64,000 nucleotides of DNA from Billgrantia kenyensis (GCF_013697085.1 NZ_JACEFT010000020.1:1-64000), one strand, 5' to 3'; numbered from the stretch's first letter, positions 27,447 to 37,668 are shown. A program made the numbers and translations. Notes: generated by a model from the sequence alone, not told the origin.

Positions 27447-28892
27447 ATGTCCCTCCCCAGCGAGATTTTCACCGACAAGGCCTATATTGCCGGACAGTGG
27501 CGCCAAGGCGAGCGCCGTTTCAATGTCACCAATCCTGCCACCGACGAAGTGCTTGCCGAGGTGCCGGACCTCACCGCCGACGATGCTCGTGACGCCGTGG
27601 CAGCTGCCGAAGCGGCCTGGCCAGCCTGGCGGCGCCAGCCCGTCAAGCAGCGTGCCGCCCTGCTGCGCGCCTGGTTTGACGCCATCATGGCCAATCAGGA
27701 GTCACTGGCCCGACTGATGACACTGGAACAGGGTAAGCCGCTGGCGGAGTCCCGTGGCGAAGTCGCCTATGGCGCTTCGTTCGTGGAGTTCTATGCCGAG
27801 GAGGCCAAGCGCATGGCGGGTGAGACCCTACCCAGCCACGGCGTCGACAAGCGCATCCTGGTCTTTCGTGAGCCTATCGGCGTGGTAGCGGCGATCACCC
27901 CGTGGAACTTCCCGCTGGCGATGATCACTCGCAAGTGCGCTCCAGCCCTGGCCGCCGGCTGCCCGGTGGTGATCAAGCCGGCCGAAGCCACCCCGCTGAC
28001 GGCCCTGGCCCTGGCCAAGCTGGCAGCGGAGGCCGGCTTCCCGGAAGGCGTACTCAATGTGGTCACGGCAAGCCGCCCTGCCGAGATTGGCGAAGTCCTG
28101 ACTACCGACCCACGCGTACGCAAGGTCTCCTTCACCGGCTCGACGCCGGTCGGCAAGCGCCTGCTTACCCAGTGTGCCGGCACGGTCAAGAAGGTCTCCC
28201 TCGAGCTTGGCGGCAACGCTCCATTCATCGTCTTCGACGATGCCGACCTGGACGCCGCGGTAGAGGGGGCCGTGGCTTCGAAGTACCGCAACTCGGGACA
28301 GACCTGCGTATGCACCAACCGCCTGCTGGTACAAGCGGGCGTCTATGACGCCTTTGTCGAGAAACTCGCCGCCCGAGTCGCCCAGCTTCAGGTGGGCAAC
28401 GGTCTCGAGGAGGGCGTGATGCAGGGGCCGTTGATCAACCAGGCGGCGGTGGAAAAGGTGACCTCGCACATCGATGACGCCCTGGCAAAGGGCGGGCGGC
28501 TGGTCTGTGGTGGCGAGCCCCATGCTCTCGGAGGAACCTTCTTCCAGCCCACGGTGATCGCCGACGTCAATGCCGAGATGCGCGTGGCCCGCGAGGAGAC
28601 CTTTGGCCCACTGGCCCCGGTTTTCCGCTTCGACACGGACGCAGAAGCCATTGCCATGGCCAATGCCACCGAATTCGGCCTGGCTGCCTATTTCTACGCC
28701 AGTGACTATCGCCGTATCTGGCATGTCATGGAAGGCCTGGAATATGGCATGGTAGCAGTGAACGAGGGCATCCTCTCCACCGAGCTGGCGCCTTTCGGCG
28801 GCGTCAAGGAGTCGGGTCTGGGCCGCGAGGGCTCTCACCACGGCCTGGATGAATTCACTGAACTAAAATACGTCTGTGTCGGCGGCCTGTGA
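27447..28892 (+). CDS. gabD: NADP-dependent succinate-semialdehyde dehydrogenase GabD
   Basis: Oxidises succinate semialdehyde to succinate, the last step of GABA degradation into the TCA cycle. It belongs to the aldehyde dehydrogenase superfamily: catalytic Glu in LELGGNAPFIVF, catalytic Cys in NSGQTCVCTNR, and NADP-binding ITPWNFPLAMITRK. The C-terminal PFGGVKESGLGREGS is characteristic of GabD. The length of 481 residues is normal. It precedes gabT by 34 bases in one transcript. Confidence 0.95.
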   Translation: MSLPSEIFTDKAYIAGQWRQGERRFNVTNPATDEVLAEVPDLTADDARDAVAAAEAAWPAWRRQPVKQRAALLRAWFDAIMANQESLARLMTLEQGKPLAESRGEVAYGASFVEFYAEEAKRMAGETLPSHGVDKRILVFREPIGVVAAITPWNFPLAMITRKCAPALAAGCPVVIKPAEATPLTALALAKLAAEAGFPEGVLNVVTASRPAEIGEVLTTDPRVRKVSFTGSTPVGKRLLTQCAGTVKKVSLELGGNAPFIVFDDADLDAAVEGAVASKYRNSGQTCVCTNRLLVQAGVYDAFVEKLAARVAQLQVGNGLEEGVMQGPLINQAAVEKVTSHIDDALAKGGRLVCGGEPHALGGTFFQPTVIADVNAEMRVAREETFGPLAPVFRFDTDAEAIAMANATEFGLAAYFYASDYRRIWHVMEGLEYGMVAVNEGILSTELAPFGGVKESGLGREGSHHGLDEFTELKYVCVGGL

Positions 28893-28926
28893 TCGCCAGC
28901 AGCTTCTGTCCAAGGAGGTAGGCTAG

Positions 28927-30219
28927 ATGAACAACGCACAGCTCAACGAACTCAAGCAACGCTACGTCGCCAACGGCGCCGCCAGCCCCGCCACCCAGTT
29001 CGTGGATCGCGCCGAAAACGCGCTGGTCTGGGACGCCGACGGCAATCGTATCATCGACTTCGCCGGCGGCATCGGCGTGCTCAACATCGGCCACCGCCAT
29101 CCCAAGGTCGTGGAAGCCGTGAAGGCACAGCTCGACAAGGTGATGCACACCTGCCAGACCGTGATTCCCTACGAAGGCTACGTGAAGGTGGCCGAACGCT
29201 TGAGCCAGGTCACGCCAGTGCGCGGCCACGCCAAGGTGATGCTGGCCAACTCGGGCGCCGAGGCGCTGGAAAACGCGGTCAAGGTCGCCCGCGCCGCTAC
29301 CGGCAAGAATAACGTCATCTGCTTCGATGGCGGCTACCACGGCCGAACCTTCATGACCATGGCGATGAACGGCAAGGTCGCTCCCTACGCCACCGACTTC
29401 GGCACCATGCCGGGCAACGTCTTCCGCGCCCCCTTCCCGGTGCCCTACCACGGCGTCAGCGAGGACGAAGCGCTGCGCGGCTTGAAGATGACACTCAAGA
29501 CCGACGCCAACCCGCGTGACACCGCGGCGATCGTACTCGAGCCAGTGCTCGGCGAGGGCGGCTTCTACCCGGCGCCGCCTAGCTTCCTCAAGGCGATCCG
29601 CGAGATCTGCGACGAACACGGCATGTTGATGATCGTCGATGAAGTGCAGTCGGGCTTCGGCCGCACCGGCAAGATGTTTGCCATCGAGCATAGCGGCGTC
29701 GAGCCGGACATCATCACCATGGCCAAGAGCATGGCCGACGGCATGCCGATCTCCGCCGTGGTAGGCACCGACAGGGTGATGGATGCCTCGGGCGGCAACT
29801 CCCTGGGCGGGACCTACACCGGTAACCCGCTCTCCTGCGCTGCCACCCTGGCAGTACTCGACGTGTTCGAGGAAGAGCAGATTCTGGACAAGAGCCTGGC
29901 CCTGGGCGACAAGCTGGCCAAGCGCTTCGGCCAGTGGCAGAGCGACTTCGACTGCGTGGACAACCCCCGCAACATGGGTGCCATGGCGGCGATCGACCTG
30001 GTGACGGACAAGGCCAGGCACACGCCGGACGCCGACCTGGCTGCCGCGCTGTGCAAGAAGGCCCGCGAGAAGGGGCTCATCCTGCTCTCCTGCGGCCTCT
30101 ACGGCAACACCATCCGCTTCCTGATGCCGGTCACCATTGAAGACGACGTGCTCCAGGAAGGCCTGGACATCGTCGAGGCCTCGCTCAAGGAGCTGGTCGG
30201 CAGCAAAGCCACCGCCTGA
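28927..30219 (+). CDS. gabT: 4-aminobutyrate-2-oxoglutarate transaminase GabT
   Basis: PLP enzyme that transfers the amino group of GABA to 2-oxoglutarate. Class III aminotransferase features: NSGAEALENAVKVARAATGK, FDGGYHGRT, the cofactor-contacting IVDEVQSGFGRTG, and the PLP lysine in TMAKSMADGMPIS. The length of 430 residues is normal. A strong AGGAGG precedes its ATG. It is the second gene of gabDT and ends at a strong terminator; no GABA permease or GabR-like regulator is adjacent. Confidence 0.96.
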   Translation: MNNAQLNELKQRYVANGAASPATQFVDRAENALVWDADGNRIIDFAGGIGVLNIGHRHPKVVEAVKAQLDKVMHTCQTVIPYEGYVKVAERLSQVTPVRGHAKVMLANSGAEALENAVKVARAATGKNNVICFDGGYHGRTFMTMAMNGKVAPYATDFGTMPGNVFRAPFPVPYHGVSEDEALRGLKMTLKTDANPRDTAAIVLEPVLGEGGFYPAPPSFLKAIREICDEHGMLMIVDEVQSGFGRTGKMFAIEHSGVEPDIITMAKSMADGMPISAVVGTDRVMDASGGNSLGGTYTGNPLSCAATLAVLDVFEEEQILDKSLALGDKLAKRFGQWQSDFDCVDNPRNMGAMAAIDLVTDKARHTPDADLAAALCKKAREKGLILLSCGLYGNTIRFLMPVTIEDDVLQEGLDIVEASLKELVGSKATA

Positions 30220-30237
30220 TCGTGACCACGTAGCGAA

Positions 30238-30265
30238 ACGCCCGCCGGCAGTTGCCGGCGGGCGT
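30238..30265. terminator. Terminator between gabT and katE
   Basis: Perfect 13-base stem ACGCCCGCCGGCA with its complement around a 2-base loop, between the convergent gabT and katE stops. The T content on the + side is modest (tctcgt) and on the - side is TTTCG, so it may serve both genes. Confidence 0.82.
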
Positions 30266-30300
30266 TCTCGTCAAGGCCCTATCGTCGACGCGATAGGCTA

Positions 30301-32451
30301 TCAAGCTGGCATATCGTTTGCCTTGCCATCACGCGCCCACACCCGGTGCTGCCCCATGGCATCGCGCAGCGCGGTGAAGACGTCATCCAGCGCACTGCCC
30401 GTCAGCACGCCCTCCTCGTTCGTCGGTACATCCGCGGCATCCAACAGCATCTTGCCCTCGCCCACGGCGGCGATCGCCTTGAGGTGCTTGTAGGCCTCCT
30501 GCACGTAGTAGCGGCCGAGCCCGGACTGGGCCAGGGCGTCCACGCTGTCGCTACCAGCGGGCACGATCACCGCGTCCACCGCCACCGAGGGCATGCCGTT
30601 GAGCATGGCGTCGGGAGCCACCTGCTTGCCGTCGGCCGCTGTCAGCGGGGCCATGCTGGGGGCGATCACCATGCCCTCGGCACCTTCGGCCTCGAGCTTC
30701 TGCTTGATCGCCTCCACCTGACCGGCGTCGACTCCATCGGCGGCCAGGATCGCCACCTTACGATACTTGATGTTGCCGGGCAGGCGCGCCATCAGGCTAA
30801 GCGTCGGCGACTCCTGCTGCGAACTCCGGCCCAGCTCCTCGGCGGGAGCGGACTTTTCGCTGGGCGCCTCGATACCGTGGTTCTCGCCCACCCGGCGAGC
30901 GAGCTCCAGGTCGATGTTGGGCAGGATCTCCTGGATCACCCGCTCGCGAATCCACGGCCGCTGCACCTTGGACAGCTCGAAGGTATAGGCGGCGATGATG
31001 TGCTCCTTCTCGACGTCCGTCTGGCTGTTCCAGAACAGCGTGGCCTGGGAGTAGTGGTCGCCGAACGAGGGGCTGCGGGCACGAACCTTGTGCGCGTCGA
31101 TGCGCTCGTAATGGGACTCGAAGCCGCCGTTTTCCGGCGCTGCCGGGGTTTCGCTGGGCCAGCCACCGTCGATGGAGTTGGGCTCGTAGGAGGCCTGCCC
31201 TTTGTTGATGGTCTGGCGGTGCATCGAGTCGCGCTGGTTGTTGTGGAACGGGCACACCGGCTGGTTGATCGGTAGCTCGTTGAAGTTGGGCCCGCCCAGG
31301 CGCAGCATCTGGGTGTCGAGATAGGAGAACAGCCGCCCCTGCAGCAGCGGATCGTTGCTGAAGTCGATGCCCGGCACGATATGCGCGGGGTTGAAGGCGA
31401 CCTGCTCGGTCTCGGCGAAAAAGTTGTCGGGGTTGCGGTTGAGCACCATCTTGCCGATCGGTATGACCGGCACCTGCTCCTCGGGAATCAGCTTGGTCGG
31501 GTCGAGCAGGTCGAAGTCGAACTTGTGTTCGTCCTCCTCCTCGACCACCTGAATGCCGAATTCGTACTCCAGGAAGTCGCCGTTCTCGATGTCCTCCCAC
31601 ATCATGCGCCGGTTGAAGTCGGGATCGCGGCCCCACAGCTTCTGCGCCTCATCCCAGATCAGCGAACAGGTGCCCGCCAGCGGCTTCCAGTGAAACTTGA
31701 CGAAGCGCGACTTGCCCTGCTTGTCGATCAGGCGGAAGGTGTGCACGCCGAAGCCTTCCATGTTGCGGTAGTGCCGCGGGAAGGCTCGGTCGGACATGGT
31801 CCACAGCACCATGTGGGTCGACTCGGGCATCAGCGAGACGAAGTCCCAGAAAGTGTCGTGAGCCGATTGCCCCTGGGGAATCTCGTTGTGGGGCTCAGGC
31901 TTCACCGCATGCACGAAGTCGGGAAACTTGATCGCATCCTGAATGAAGAACACCGGCATGTTGTTGGCCACCAGGTCCCAGTTTCCCTCGTCGGTATAGA
32001 ACTTGGTGGCGAAGCCGCGCACGTCGCGCACGGTGTCGTTGGAACCGCGTGCGCCCTGCACGGTGGAGAAACGCACGAAGACCGGCGTCTTCTTGCCGGG
32101 GTCCTGGAACAGCCCCGCCTTGGAGTACTGGGCGGCGTTGTCGTAAGGCTGGAAATAGCCGTGGGCCGCGGCACCGCGGGCGTGAACGATACGCTCGGGT
32201 ATGCGCTCGTTGTCGAAGTGGTTGAGCTTTTCGCGGAAGATGAAGTCCTCGAGCAGCGTCGGCCCCCGCTCCCCCGCCTTCAGCGAATTGTGGTTATCGG
32301 CGATGCGCGCACCATGGTTGGTGCGCAGGTCGTGCCCGGTGGCATCGCTGCGATATTTCTCGAGACTCTCCGACTTGCTGTGCTCGTCGGTCTTGAACTC
32401 GGTGTCGTTGGGTTGGCCGCTGTTGGGCGTAGTGTGGGGGTTGTTGGCCAT
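30301..32451 (-). CDS. katE: Catalase HPII-type (KatE), large subunit with C-terminal GATase-like domain
   Basis: Monofunctional heme catalase, 716 residues, the large-subunit clade. Counting from the chosen start, the distal catalytic His is H90 (in [13 protein letters not shown]), the distal Asn is N163 ([12 protein letters not shown]) and the proximal heme ligand is Y377 ([14 protein letters not shown]). Residues about 570-716 form the extra class I glutaminase/DJ-1-like domain. The ATG at 32451 has AGGAG 8 bases upstream; an in-frame ATG at 32481 does not. In E. coli katE is RpoS-dependent, but no such promoter can be asserted here. It is divergent from a beta-barrel gene. Confidence 0.95.
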   Translation of the reverse strand: MANNPHTTPNSGQPNDTEFKTDEHSKSESLEKYRSDATGHDLRTNHGARIADNHNSLKAGERGPTLLEDFIFREKLNHFDNERIPERIVHARGAAAHGYFQPYDNAAQYSKAGLFQDPGKKTPVFVRFSTVQGARGSNDTVRDVRGFATKFYTDEGNWDLVANNMPVFFIQDAIKFPDFVHAVKPEPHNEIPQGQSAHDTFWDFVSLMPESTHMVLWTMSDRAFPRHYRNMEGFGVHTFRLIDKQGKSRFVKFHWKPLAGTCSLIWDEAQKLWGRDPDFNRRMMWEDIENGDFLEYEFGIQVVEEEDEHKFDFDLLDPTKLIPEEQVPVIPIGKMVLNRNPDNFFAETEQVAFNPAHIVPGIDFSNDPLLQGRLFSYLDTQMLRLGGPNFNELPINQPVCPFHNNQRDSMHRQTINKGQASYEPNSIDGGWPSETPAAPENGGFESHYERIDAHKVRARSPSFGDHYSQATLFWNSQTDVEKEHIIAAYTFELSKVQRPWIRERVIQEILPNIDLELARRVGENHGIEAPSEKSAPAEELGRSSQQESPTLSLMARLPGNIKYRKVAILAADGVDAGQVEAIKQKLEAEGAEGMVIAPSMAPLTAADGKQVAPDAMLNGMPSVAVDAVIVPAGSDSVDALAQSGLGRYYVQEAYKHLKAIAAVGEGKMLLDAADVPTNEEGVLTGSALDDVFTALRDAMGQHRVWARDGKANDMPA

Positions 32452-32653
32452 GCTCGAACTCCTGTATCGATGTGAATCCATCCTTGCGCGCTAAACACGA
32501 CGCTCGGCCGCTGTCCGGCCAAATGCAGTGCCAAGCCTCGAATCAAAGGTAGTTGCCCCCCTGGCGGTCGCCAATCACCCGAGGCTATGAAGGCCAAAGG
32601 CAGAATTAATTAAAATACAGTTTTCCCGAGGATTGCCGATCAAGTACGTCGGA

Positions 32654-32673
32654 CATCGGGCTGGAGCCCGATG
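32654..32673 (+). other. Leader hairpin upstream of the beta-barrel gene
   Basis: Eight-base stem CATCGGGC / GCCCGATG with a 4-base loop, 29 bases before the start codon. It could influence translation or mRNA stability; no function is shown. Confidence 0.45.
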
Positions 32674-32702
32674 CCATTAGGCAAAGGACACAGGGAACAG
32701 CA

Positions 32703-33386
32703 ATGAAACGACTCTCAAGCGCCGTGACGGCTCTACTGATCACCTTCGGTACCGCGCAGGCCCAGGCCTTCGACAGCAAGGTCACGGTTGGCGCCATCGC
32801 CGGCACCACTGGCGTGGGCGCCGACGTCTCCTGGCGCTTCCATGAGCGCCTCGGGGTGTCGGCCCGCTATACGGGTGGGCTCGACTGGGACGGCGACTTC
32901 GATACCGACGGTGTGGACTACAGCGGCGACGTCAGCCTCTCCGCCGGCAAGCTGGGGCTTGACTACTACCCCTTCGCGGGGCGCTTCTTTCTGACCGCCG
33001 GCATCATGCTGCCCGACATGGAAGCCAACGTCGTCGGTCGTGCCAGGGATAGCCAGACCTTCGAGTTCAATGGCAATACCTATTCCACCGATGAGCTGGG
33101 CAACGTCCAGGGCACCCTGACCATAGCCGACGGCGTGCAGCCCTATGCCGGGCTGGGCTGGCGCAGCTCCCATCGCAGCGGCTTCGGCGTCTTCTCCGAG
33201 CTCGGCGTGATGGCGACGAATATCGACGTTTCCCTCAGCTCCTCACGTCGCTTTGAAGACGGAGACTCTGACAGGGCTGCGCAACTTCGCCAAGACATTC
33301 GCCGCGAGGAGCAGCGGCTCAAGGACGAAGCCGACAAGCTGCCGTTCTACCCGGTGGCCGTACTGGGCATCTCCTATACCTTCTGA
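32703..33386 (+). CDS. Outer-membrane beta-barrel protein, function unknown
   Basis: A 227-residue protein with a cleavable signal peptide ending AQAQA, alternating amphipathic strands, and a C-terminal Phe (GISYTF), the mark of BAM-assembled barrels. Regularly spaced aromatic and Gly strands suggest eight or fewer strands. A charged helical segment, RAAQLRQDIRREEQRLKDEA, lies just before the last strand, likely a periplasmic turn. The 5' leader contains a short hairpin (32654-32673). I do not recognise a specific family. It ends at a strong terminator. Confidence 0.75.
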   Translation: MKRLSSAVTALLITFGTAQAQAFDSKVTVGAIAGTTGVGADVSWRFHERLGVSARYTGGLDWDGDFDTDGVDYSGDVSLSAGKLGLDYYPFAGRFFLTAGIMLPDMEANVVGRARDSQTFEFNGNTYSTDELGNVQGTLTIADGVQPYAGLGWRSSHRSGFGVFSELGVMATNIDVSLSSSRRFEDGDSDRAAQLRQDIRREEQRLKDEADKLPFYPVAVLGISYTF

Positions 33387-33404
33387 ATTCCAGGCTGGCC
33401 GTAA

Positions 33405-33440
33405 ACGATTCGGCCCGGGCAATGGCCCGGGCCGAATCGT
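33405..33440. terminator. Terminator between the beta-barrel gene and the convergent glsB-like gene
   Basis: Perfect 16-base stem acgattcggcccgggc with its complement around the 4-base loop aatg, between two convergent stops. Confidence 0.85.
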
Positions 33441-33454
33441 CTTGCTTCGCGAAG

Positions 33455-33697
33455 TTACGCCTGTCGGATCTTGGAGATGACCCACAGCAGCACCACGGCA
33501 CCTACCGTGGCCGTGACCAGTGAGCCGATCAGGCCACCAGCCTGGAGTCCCAGCAGGCGAAACAGGAAGCCGCCGATGACCGCGCCCACGATGCCCACGC
33601 CGATGTTGGGCAGGATGCCGAACCCGCCGCCACGCATGATGTTGCCGGCGATCCAGCCAGCCAATCCGCCAATAACCAGCCAGGCGATAAGTCCCAT
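33455..33697 (-). CDS. GlsB/YeaQ/YmgE family stress-response membrane protein
   Basis: An 80-residue hydrophobic protein with three predicted helices, recognised from LIAWLVIGGLAGWIAG and the Gly-rich GFGILPNIGVGIVGAVIGGF. Members are small inner-membrane proteins often induced by stress or in stationary phase; no biochemical role is established. The ATG at 33697 follows AAGGAG. The reading frame is open upstream but has no ribosome-binding site there. Confidence 0.88.
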   Translation of the reverse strand: MGLIAWLVIGGLAGWIAGNIMRGGGFGILPNIGVGIVGAVIGGFLFRLLGLQAGGLIGSLVTATVGAVVLLWVISKIRQA

Positions 33698-33780
33698 ACT
33701 TTCTCTCCTTTCCATTGAGCGACTCTTGTCCCCTGCGGGGGGATAGAGGGTGCCAAAGCAGCGTTCCTGCACAGGGTAGC

Positions 33781-34335
33781 TTAGAACGACGACCCAGGCT
33801 GCTGCAGGAACGCCAGCTCCTCGGCGCTGGATTCTCGCCCCAGAATGGCGTTGCGGTGGGGATAGCGGCCGAATCGCAGCAGGATGTCACGGTGACGGTG
33901 TTCGAAGCGCAGGTTCTCCTCGAGGCCCGGCTGGTCGAACAGCCTCAGCGCCTGGTCGTGGATCTTCAGCGATTCGCTGTGCATGTAGGGCATGTAAAGG
34001 AAGCTGCGCCAGGAGACTGCCAAAGCCCTGTCATGCCCCTGCTCCACGGCCTCCTGGGCCAGCACCAGGGCCATGGCATCCTGGGCAAAGGCGCGCGGAT
34101 CGTCACGGTAGAGGTTGCGCGAGAACTGATCGAGCACGAGGATCTCCGCCAGCCGTCCACGGGGCGTCTCGCGCCACTCCCACAACTCCCCTGCCGCAGC
34201 CGCCTGATGCAGCGGACCGAAACGCTGACGTACCATGCTGTCGAACTCGGTGTCCTTGCGAAACCACTGGGCTGGCTCGATTTCATCGAACCAGAAGGCG
34301 ATCACCGCCTCGCCGCTGGGCAACCTCTCGTCCAT
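33781..34335 (-). CDS. DUF924 family protein (TPR-like helical)
   Basis: A 184-residue helical protein of the DUF924 family, identified from AVIAFWFDEIEPAQWFRKD, LDQFSRNLYRDDPRAFAQD, the FLYMPYMHSE block and the terminal RFGRYPHRNAILGR. The molecular function is unknown. It lies 84 bases upstream of, and on the same strand as, the glsB-like gene, so the two may be co-transcribed. Confidence 0.85.
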   Translation of the reverse strand: MDERLPSGEAVIAFWFDEIEPAQWFRKDTEFDSMVRQRFGPLHQAAAAGELWEWRETPRGRLAEILVLDQFSRNLYRDDPRAFAQDAMALVLAQEAVEQGHDRALAVSWRSFLYMPYMHSESLKIHDQALRLFDQPGLEENLRFEHRHRDILLRFGRYPHRNAILGRESSAEELAFLQQPGSSF

Positions 34336-34414
34336 AGCGTGTCCTCGTGGTGGGTGCGACTGATATCATGCCCTTGAGTTTCGATAATTTCATCTGCGCT
34401 GCCATGGAGACTCC

Positions 34415-34600
34415 ATGACACCTACCCTTGGCATGTTCACATTCATCTTCAACCTGGTCGGGCTGGTGATCTGTATCGTCGGCCTGACGCTTGCCCAGCG
34501 CAGGGAAAAGCGCTGGCCGGGCTATGCGCTGGCGGTGTTTGGCTTCTTCATCGCCGCCTCGCCGCTTTGGTACCAGTTGCTTGCCGGTTTGCAGCAGTAG
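34415..34600 (+). CDS. Small two-helix membrane protein, function unknown
   Basis: A 61-residue protein with two hydrophobic helices (about residues 7-25 and 36-55) separated by the basic turn QRREKRWPG. I do not recognise a family. It lies between the divergent DUF924 gene and ycjX, with its ATG 79 bases from the DUF924 start. Its weak ribosome-binding site leaves some doubt. Confidence 0.5.
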   Translation: MTPTLGMFTFIFNLVGLVICIVGLTLAQRREKRWPGYALAVFGFFIAASPLWYQLLAGLQQ

Positions 34601-34672
34601 CGCCGCCTTGCCAGATGCCGCCGAGAGCCGCACATTGGCGGCTCACACTATCGAGAGGGGGATGTCTCGCCA

Positions 34673-36064
34673 ATGCGCCAGTCGCTCACCCGGGAGCTGA
34701 CCAACCTGATCGAACGCGGCCGCGACCGCCAGCTGCGCCTGGCAGTTACCGGGCTTTCACGCTCGGGCAAGACGGCCTTTCTCACTTCGCTGGTCAATCA
34801 ATTGCGCCATGCCGGCCTGGAGGCGCGACTGGACCTGATGCCGGCAGCACGCGCAGGCCGCCTGCTGGGCGCCCGTCGAGTCAGCCAGCCCGACCTCGGC
34901 GTGCCACGCTTCCCCTATGATCAGGCCATGGCGGCACTCGACGGCGAACCGCCCCGCTGGCCGGAGCCCACGCGGGGCATCAGCGAACTGCGCCTGTCGA
35001 TTCGCTACCGTCCGGCACGTCGAAGCCTGCTGCGCAGCGAGACTGCCGAACTCAACCTCGACCTGTTCGACTACCCCGGCGAATGGCTGCTCGACCTGCC
35101 CCTGCTGGGTCACGACTACCTGAGCTGGAGCCGCAGCGTACTGGCCGGCGGCGGCGAGCAGCGGCGTGCCCTGCTGGCCGAGTGGCATCGCGCCGCTGCC
35201 TCACTCGACCCCGCAGCCGAAGCCGACGAAGCCAAGCTTGCCGACGTGGCGGGTCTTTATGCTCATAGTTTGCAGGCGGCTCGCGAAGCAGGGTTTGCCA
35301 ACCTGCAGCCGGGCCGCTTCCTGCTGCCAGGGGACCTGGAGGGCGCTCCGGTGTTGCAGTTCTTTCCGCTGCCGGCACTGGAAGGAGCCGACGAGGCGAC
35401 ACTGGCCAAGCTGCCGCCAGAGAGTGTCTACGCCACGCTGGCGGCACGCTTTCGTCACTACCAGCAACATATCGTGCGTCCCTTCTACCGCGACCACTTT
35501 CGCCGCTTCGACCGCCAGATCGTGCTGGTCGACGTGCTCGGTGCGCTCAACGCCGGTCCGGAGCGCTTCGAGGACCTCTCCCAAGCACTGGCCACACTGA
35601 TGCAGAGCTTCGACTATGGCAAGCGCAGCCTGCTCTCGCGGCTTTTCGCACCGCGCATCGATAAGCTGGCTATTGCCGCCACCAAGGCCGACCACGTGAC
35701 TCCGGAGCAGCATGCCAACCTGACGGCCCTGCTCGAGGCTCTGCTCGCCGAACCGCTGCAGGACCTGCGCTACGCCAACGTGCCGGTGAAAGCGCTGTCA
35801 CTGGCGGCAATCCGCGCCACCGAAGTGCGCGAGGTCAGCCAGAAGGGAGGGCCGATGCCGGCGCTGCGGGGCACGACTCTGGACGCTGAAGAGGTATTGG
35901 TGTTTCCCGGCGAGGTACCGGCCAGACTGCCGGAGGCAGTGTTCTGGCGCCGCCAAGGGTTCGACTTTCGTGCCTTTCGCCCCGCCCCTCGCGAAGGTGG
36001 CGCCCTGCCCCATATCCGGCTGGACGCCGCCCTGGACTGGTTGATCGGAGACAAGCTGCAATGA
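34673..36064 (+). CDS. ycjX: YcjX family P-loop GTPase-like protein (DUF463)
   Basis: A 463-residue protein with an N-terminal Walker A loop GLSRSGKTAFLTSL, a DxxG-like DLFDYPGEWLLDLP, and the C-terminal AATKADHVTPEQH, matching the guanine-specificity TKxD motif. YcjX proteins are conserved partners of YcjF and, in E. coli, are linked to the phage-shock-protein regulon; their precise role is unknown. It overlaps the next gene by 4 bases, a conserved two-gene unit. Confidence 0.92.
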   Translation: MRQSLTRELTNLIERGRDRQLRLAVTGLSRSGKTAFLTSLVNQLRHAGLEARLDLMPAARAGRLLGARRVSQPDLGVPRFPYDQAMAALDGEPPRWPEPTRGISELRLSIRYRPARRSLLRSETAELNLDLFDYPGEWLLDLPLLGHDYLSWSRSVLAGGGEQRRALLAEWHRAAASLDPAAEADEAKLADVAGLYAHSLQAAREAGFANLQPGRFLLPGDLEGAPVLQFFPLPALEGADEATLAKLPPESVYATLAARFRHYQQHIVRPFYRDHFRRFDRQIVLVDVLGALNAGPERFEDLSQALATLMQSFDYGKRSLLSRLFAPRIDKLAIAATKADHVTPEQHANLTALLEALLAEPLQDLRYANVPVKALSLAAIRATEVREVSQKGGPMPALRGTTLDAEEVLVFPGEVPARLPEAVFWRRQGFDFRAFRPAPREGGALPHIRLDAALDWLIGDKLQ

Positions 36065-37107
36065 GCGCTGAGCGTCACGAACCGAAGAGCGACGATCCGC
36101 GTCCGGCACACCGCTTCACGCTGGATGAGCCGGCCTCGCCCGGCACAGAATCGCCCCTTCCGCGCCGGGACTTCGACAGCCAGTTGCCCACCCGCGCCAT
36201 GGGAGAGGCACCGATCAGTCGCGCCGAACGCGACCTGGAGGCAAGCCTCGGCCGCCCACGCAAGCGCCGCTGGGGACTGCTGGCACTGCTGGTCGGCGGC
36301 ATCGCGCTAGGCGCTGCAGAAATGGCCCTGCGACTCCCCGAAGCGCTGCTTGGGGGCCACTGGCTCAGCGGTGGCTGGCATTTGCTGGGGCTCGGTGCCA
36401 TCGCCCTGGGCGGCGGAGCTCTGCTTCGCGAGGCCTGGCGCCTGCGACGCCTCAAGCGACACGACACTCTGCGCCAGCGCCTGGCCCGCTTGCCCGAGGC
36501 CGATGCCAGCGAGGCGCTCGAGCTGGCGAAGACGCTCAAGCAGCAGCTAGGCCTGGACGACGACCACCCCCACTGGCAGGCCTTCCTCACCGCCAGGGAG
36601 GCGCACCATACGGGGGACGATGTGCGCCAATTGCTTGCGCACCATTTACTTGCACCCCGTGACCGCCAGGCTCGGCGCATGATTTCCCGCATGTCCGGCG
36701 AGACCGCCGTCATGGTGGCCGTGAGTCCACTGACGCTGGTCGACATGGCCCTGGTGGCATGGCGCAACCTGGCGATGATCGACCGTATCTGTCGCCTCTA
36801 TGGGCTGGAGCTGGGCTATGCCAGCCGCCTGCGCTTGCTGCGCAACGTGCTCTACAACATGGCCTTCGCCGGTGCCACCGAGATGGCCAGCGATGCGGGG
36901 GTGGAGCTACTCTCGCTGAACCTGGCCGGGCGCCTCTCGGCGCGGGCCGGCCAGGGCATGGGGGTGGGGCTGCTCACTGCCCGCCTCGGCCTGCGCACCC
37001 AGCGCCTGACCCGCCCGCTGGTATTCGGCGAGGGCGAGGCACCGCGCATGGCCGACCTGCGCAGCGAGCTCTGGCAGCAGCTACGCCGGCTGGAAAAGCA
37101 GGATTAG
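36061..37107 (+). CDS. ycjF: YcjF family inner-membrane protein (DUF697)
   Basis: A 348-residue protein partnered with YcjX. The hydrophilic N-terminus of about 75 residues precedes two transmembrane helices (about 78-96 and 108-125). A DUF697 domain follows (about 210-330), with ETAVMVAVSPLTLVDMALVA and LARLPEADASEALEL nearby. Function is unknown. It starts with ATGA overlapping the ycjX stop, so production is coupled. Confidence 0.9.
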   Translation: MSAERHEPKSDDPRPAHRFTLDEPASPGTESPLPRRDFDSQLPTRAMGEAPISRAERDLEASLGRPRKRRWGLLALLVGGIALGAAEMALRLPEALLGGHWLSGGWHLLGLGAIALGGGALLREAWRLRRLKRHDTLRQRLARLPEADASEALELAKTLKQQLGLDDDHPHWQAFLTAREAHHTGDDVRQLLAHHLLAPRDRQARRMISRMSGETAVMVAVSPLTLVDMALVAWRNLAMIDRICRLYGLELGYASRLRLLRNVLYNMAFAGATEMASDAGVELLSLNLAGRLSARAGQGMGVGLLTARLGLRTQRLTRPLVFGEGEAPRMADLRSELWQQLRRLEKQD

Positions 37108-37213
37108 CGCAGGGGCCGAGCTTTCTCTTGACGCCGGTCATGACAGTAACGGCCATAAGCGTTACGCTCTAGCGTATGGATTGGCTCAAACTCGCCTAGA
37201 AGGAAATCAAAAA

Positions 37214-37654
37214 ATGTACAAGTCCATCCTGGTTCCCGTCGATGGCTCCGCAGGAGCGAAGAAAGCGCTGGAAGTTGCCTGCCTACTGGCCAAGCAAGCC
37301 GACGCCTCCTTGCACATCCTGCACATTCCCGAGGAACTCGCCCACGAGACGACGCTGGTGTGGGGCATCGGCGCCATCGCCATCGAGGCATCCCGCAAGG
37401 AGCGAGAGGACATCGGCAAGCAGGTCGTCGACAAGGCCGCCGAGGCTGCTCGCGCCCAGGGCGTGAGCCAGGTCGAGACGGTCATCGGCCAGGGCGACCC
37501 GGCCCGCACCATCGTCAGCGAATCCCGCCGTCGCGGCGTCGAGGCCATCGTCATGGGCAGCCGCGGCTTGAGCGACCTGCGCGGCCTGGTGGTGGGCAGC
37601 GTTTCCCACAAGGTCAGCCATGTCGCCGAGTGTACGGTGATCACCGTACGCTGA
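37214..37654 (+). CDS. Universal stress protein (UspA family)
   Basis: A 146-residue single-domain universal stress protein beginning YKSILVPVDGSAGAKKALE. The ATP-binding G-2x-G-9x-G(S/T) motif is visible as MGSRGLSDLRGLVVGSVSHK. It is probably an ATP-binding dimer in the cytoplasm. The ATG at 37214 follows AAGGA. It is monocistronic, 106 bases after ycjF. Universal stress proteins are usually growth-arrest induced, but no promoter is asserted. Confidence 0.93.
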   Translation: MYKSILVPVDGSAGAKKALEVACLLAKQADASLHILHIPEELAHETTLVWGIGAIAIEASRKEREDIGKQVVDKAAEAARAQGVSQVETVIGQGDPARTIVSESRRRGVEAIVMGSRGLSDLRGLVVGSVSHKVSHVAECTVITVR

Positions 37655-37668
37655 GGCCGCCTCTGGAG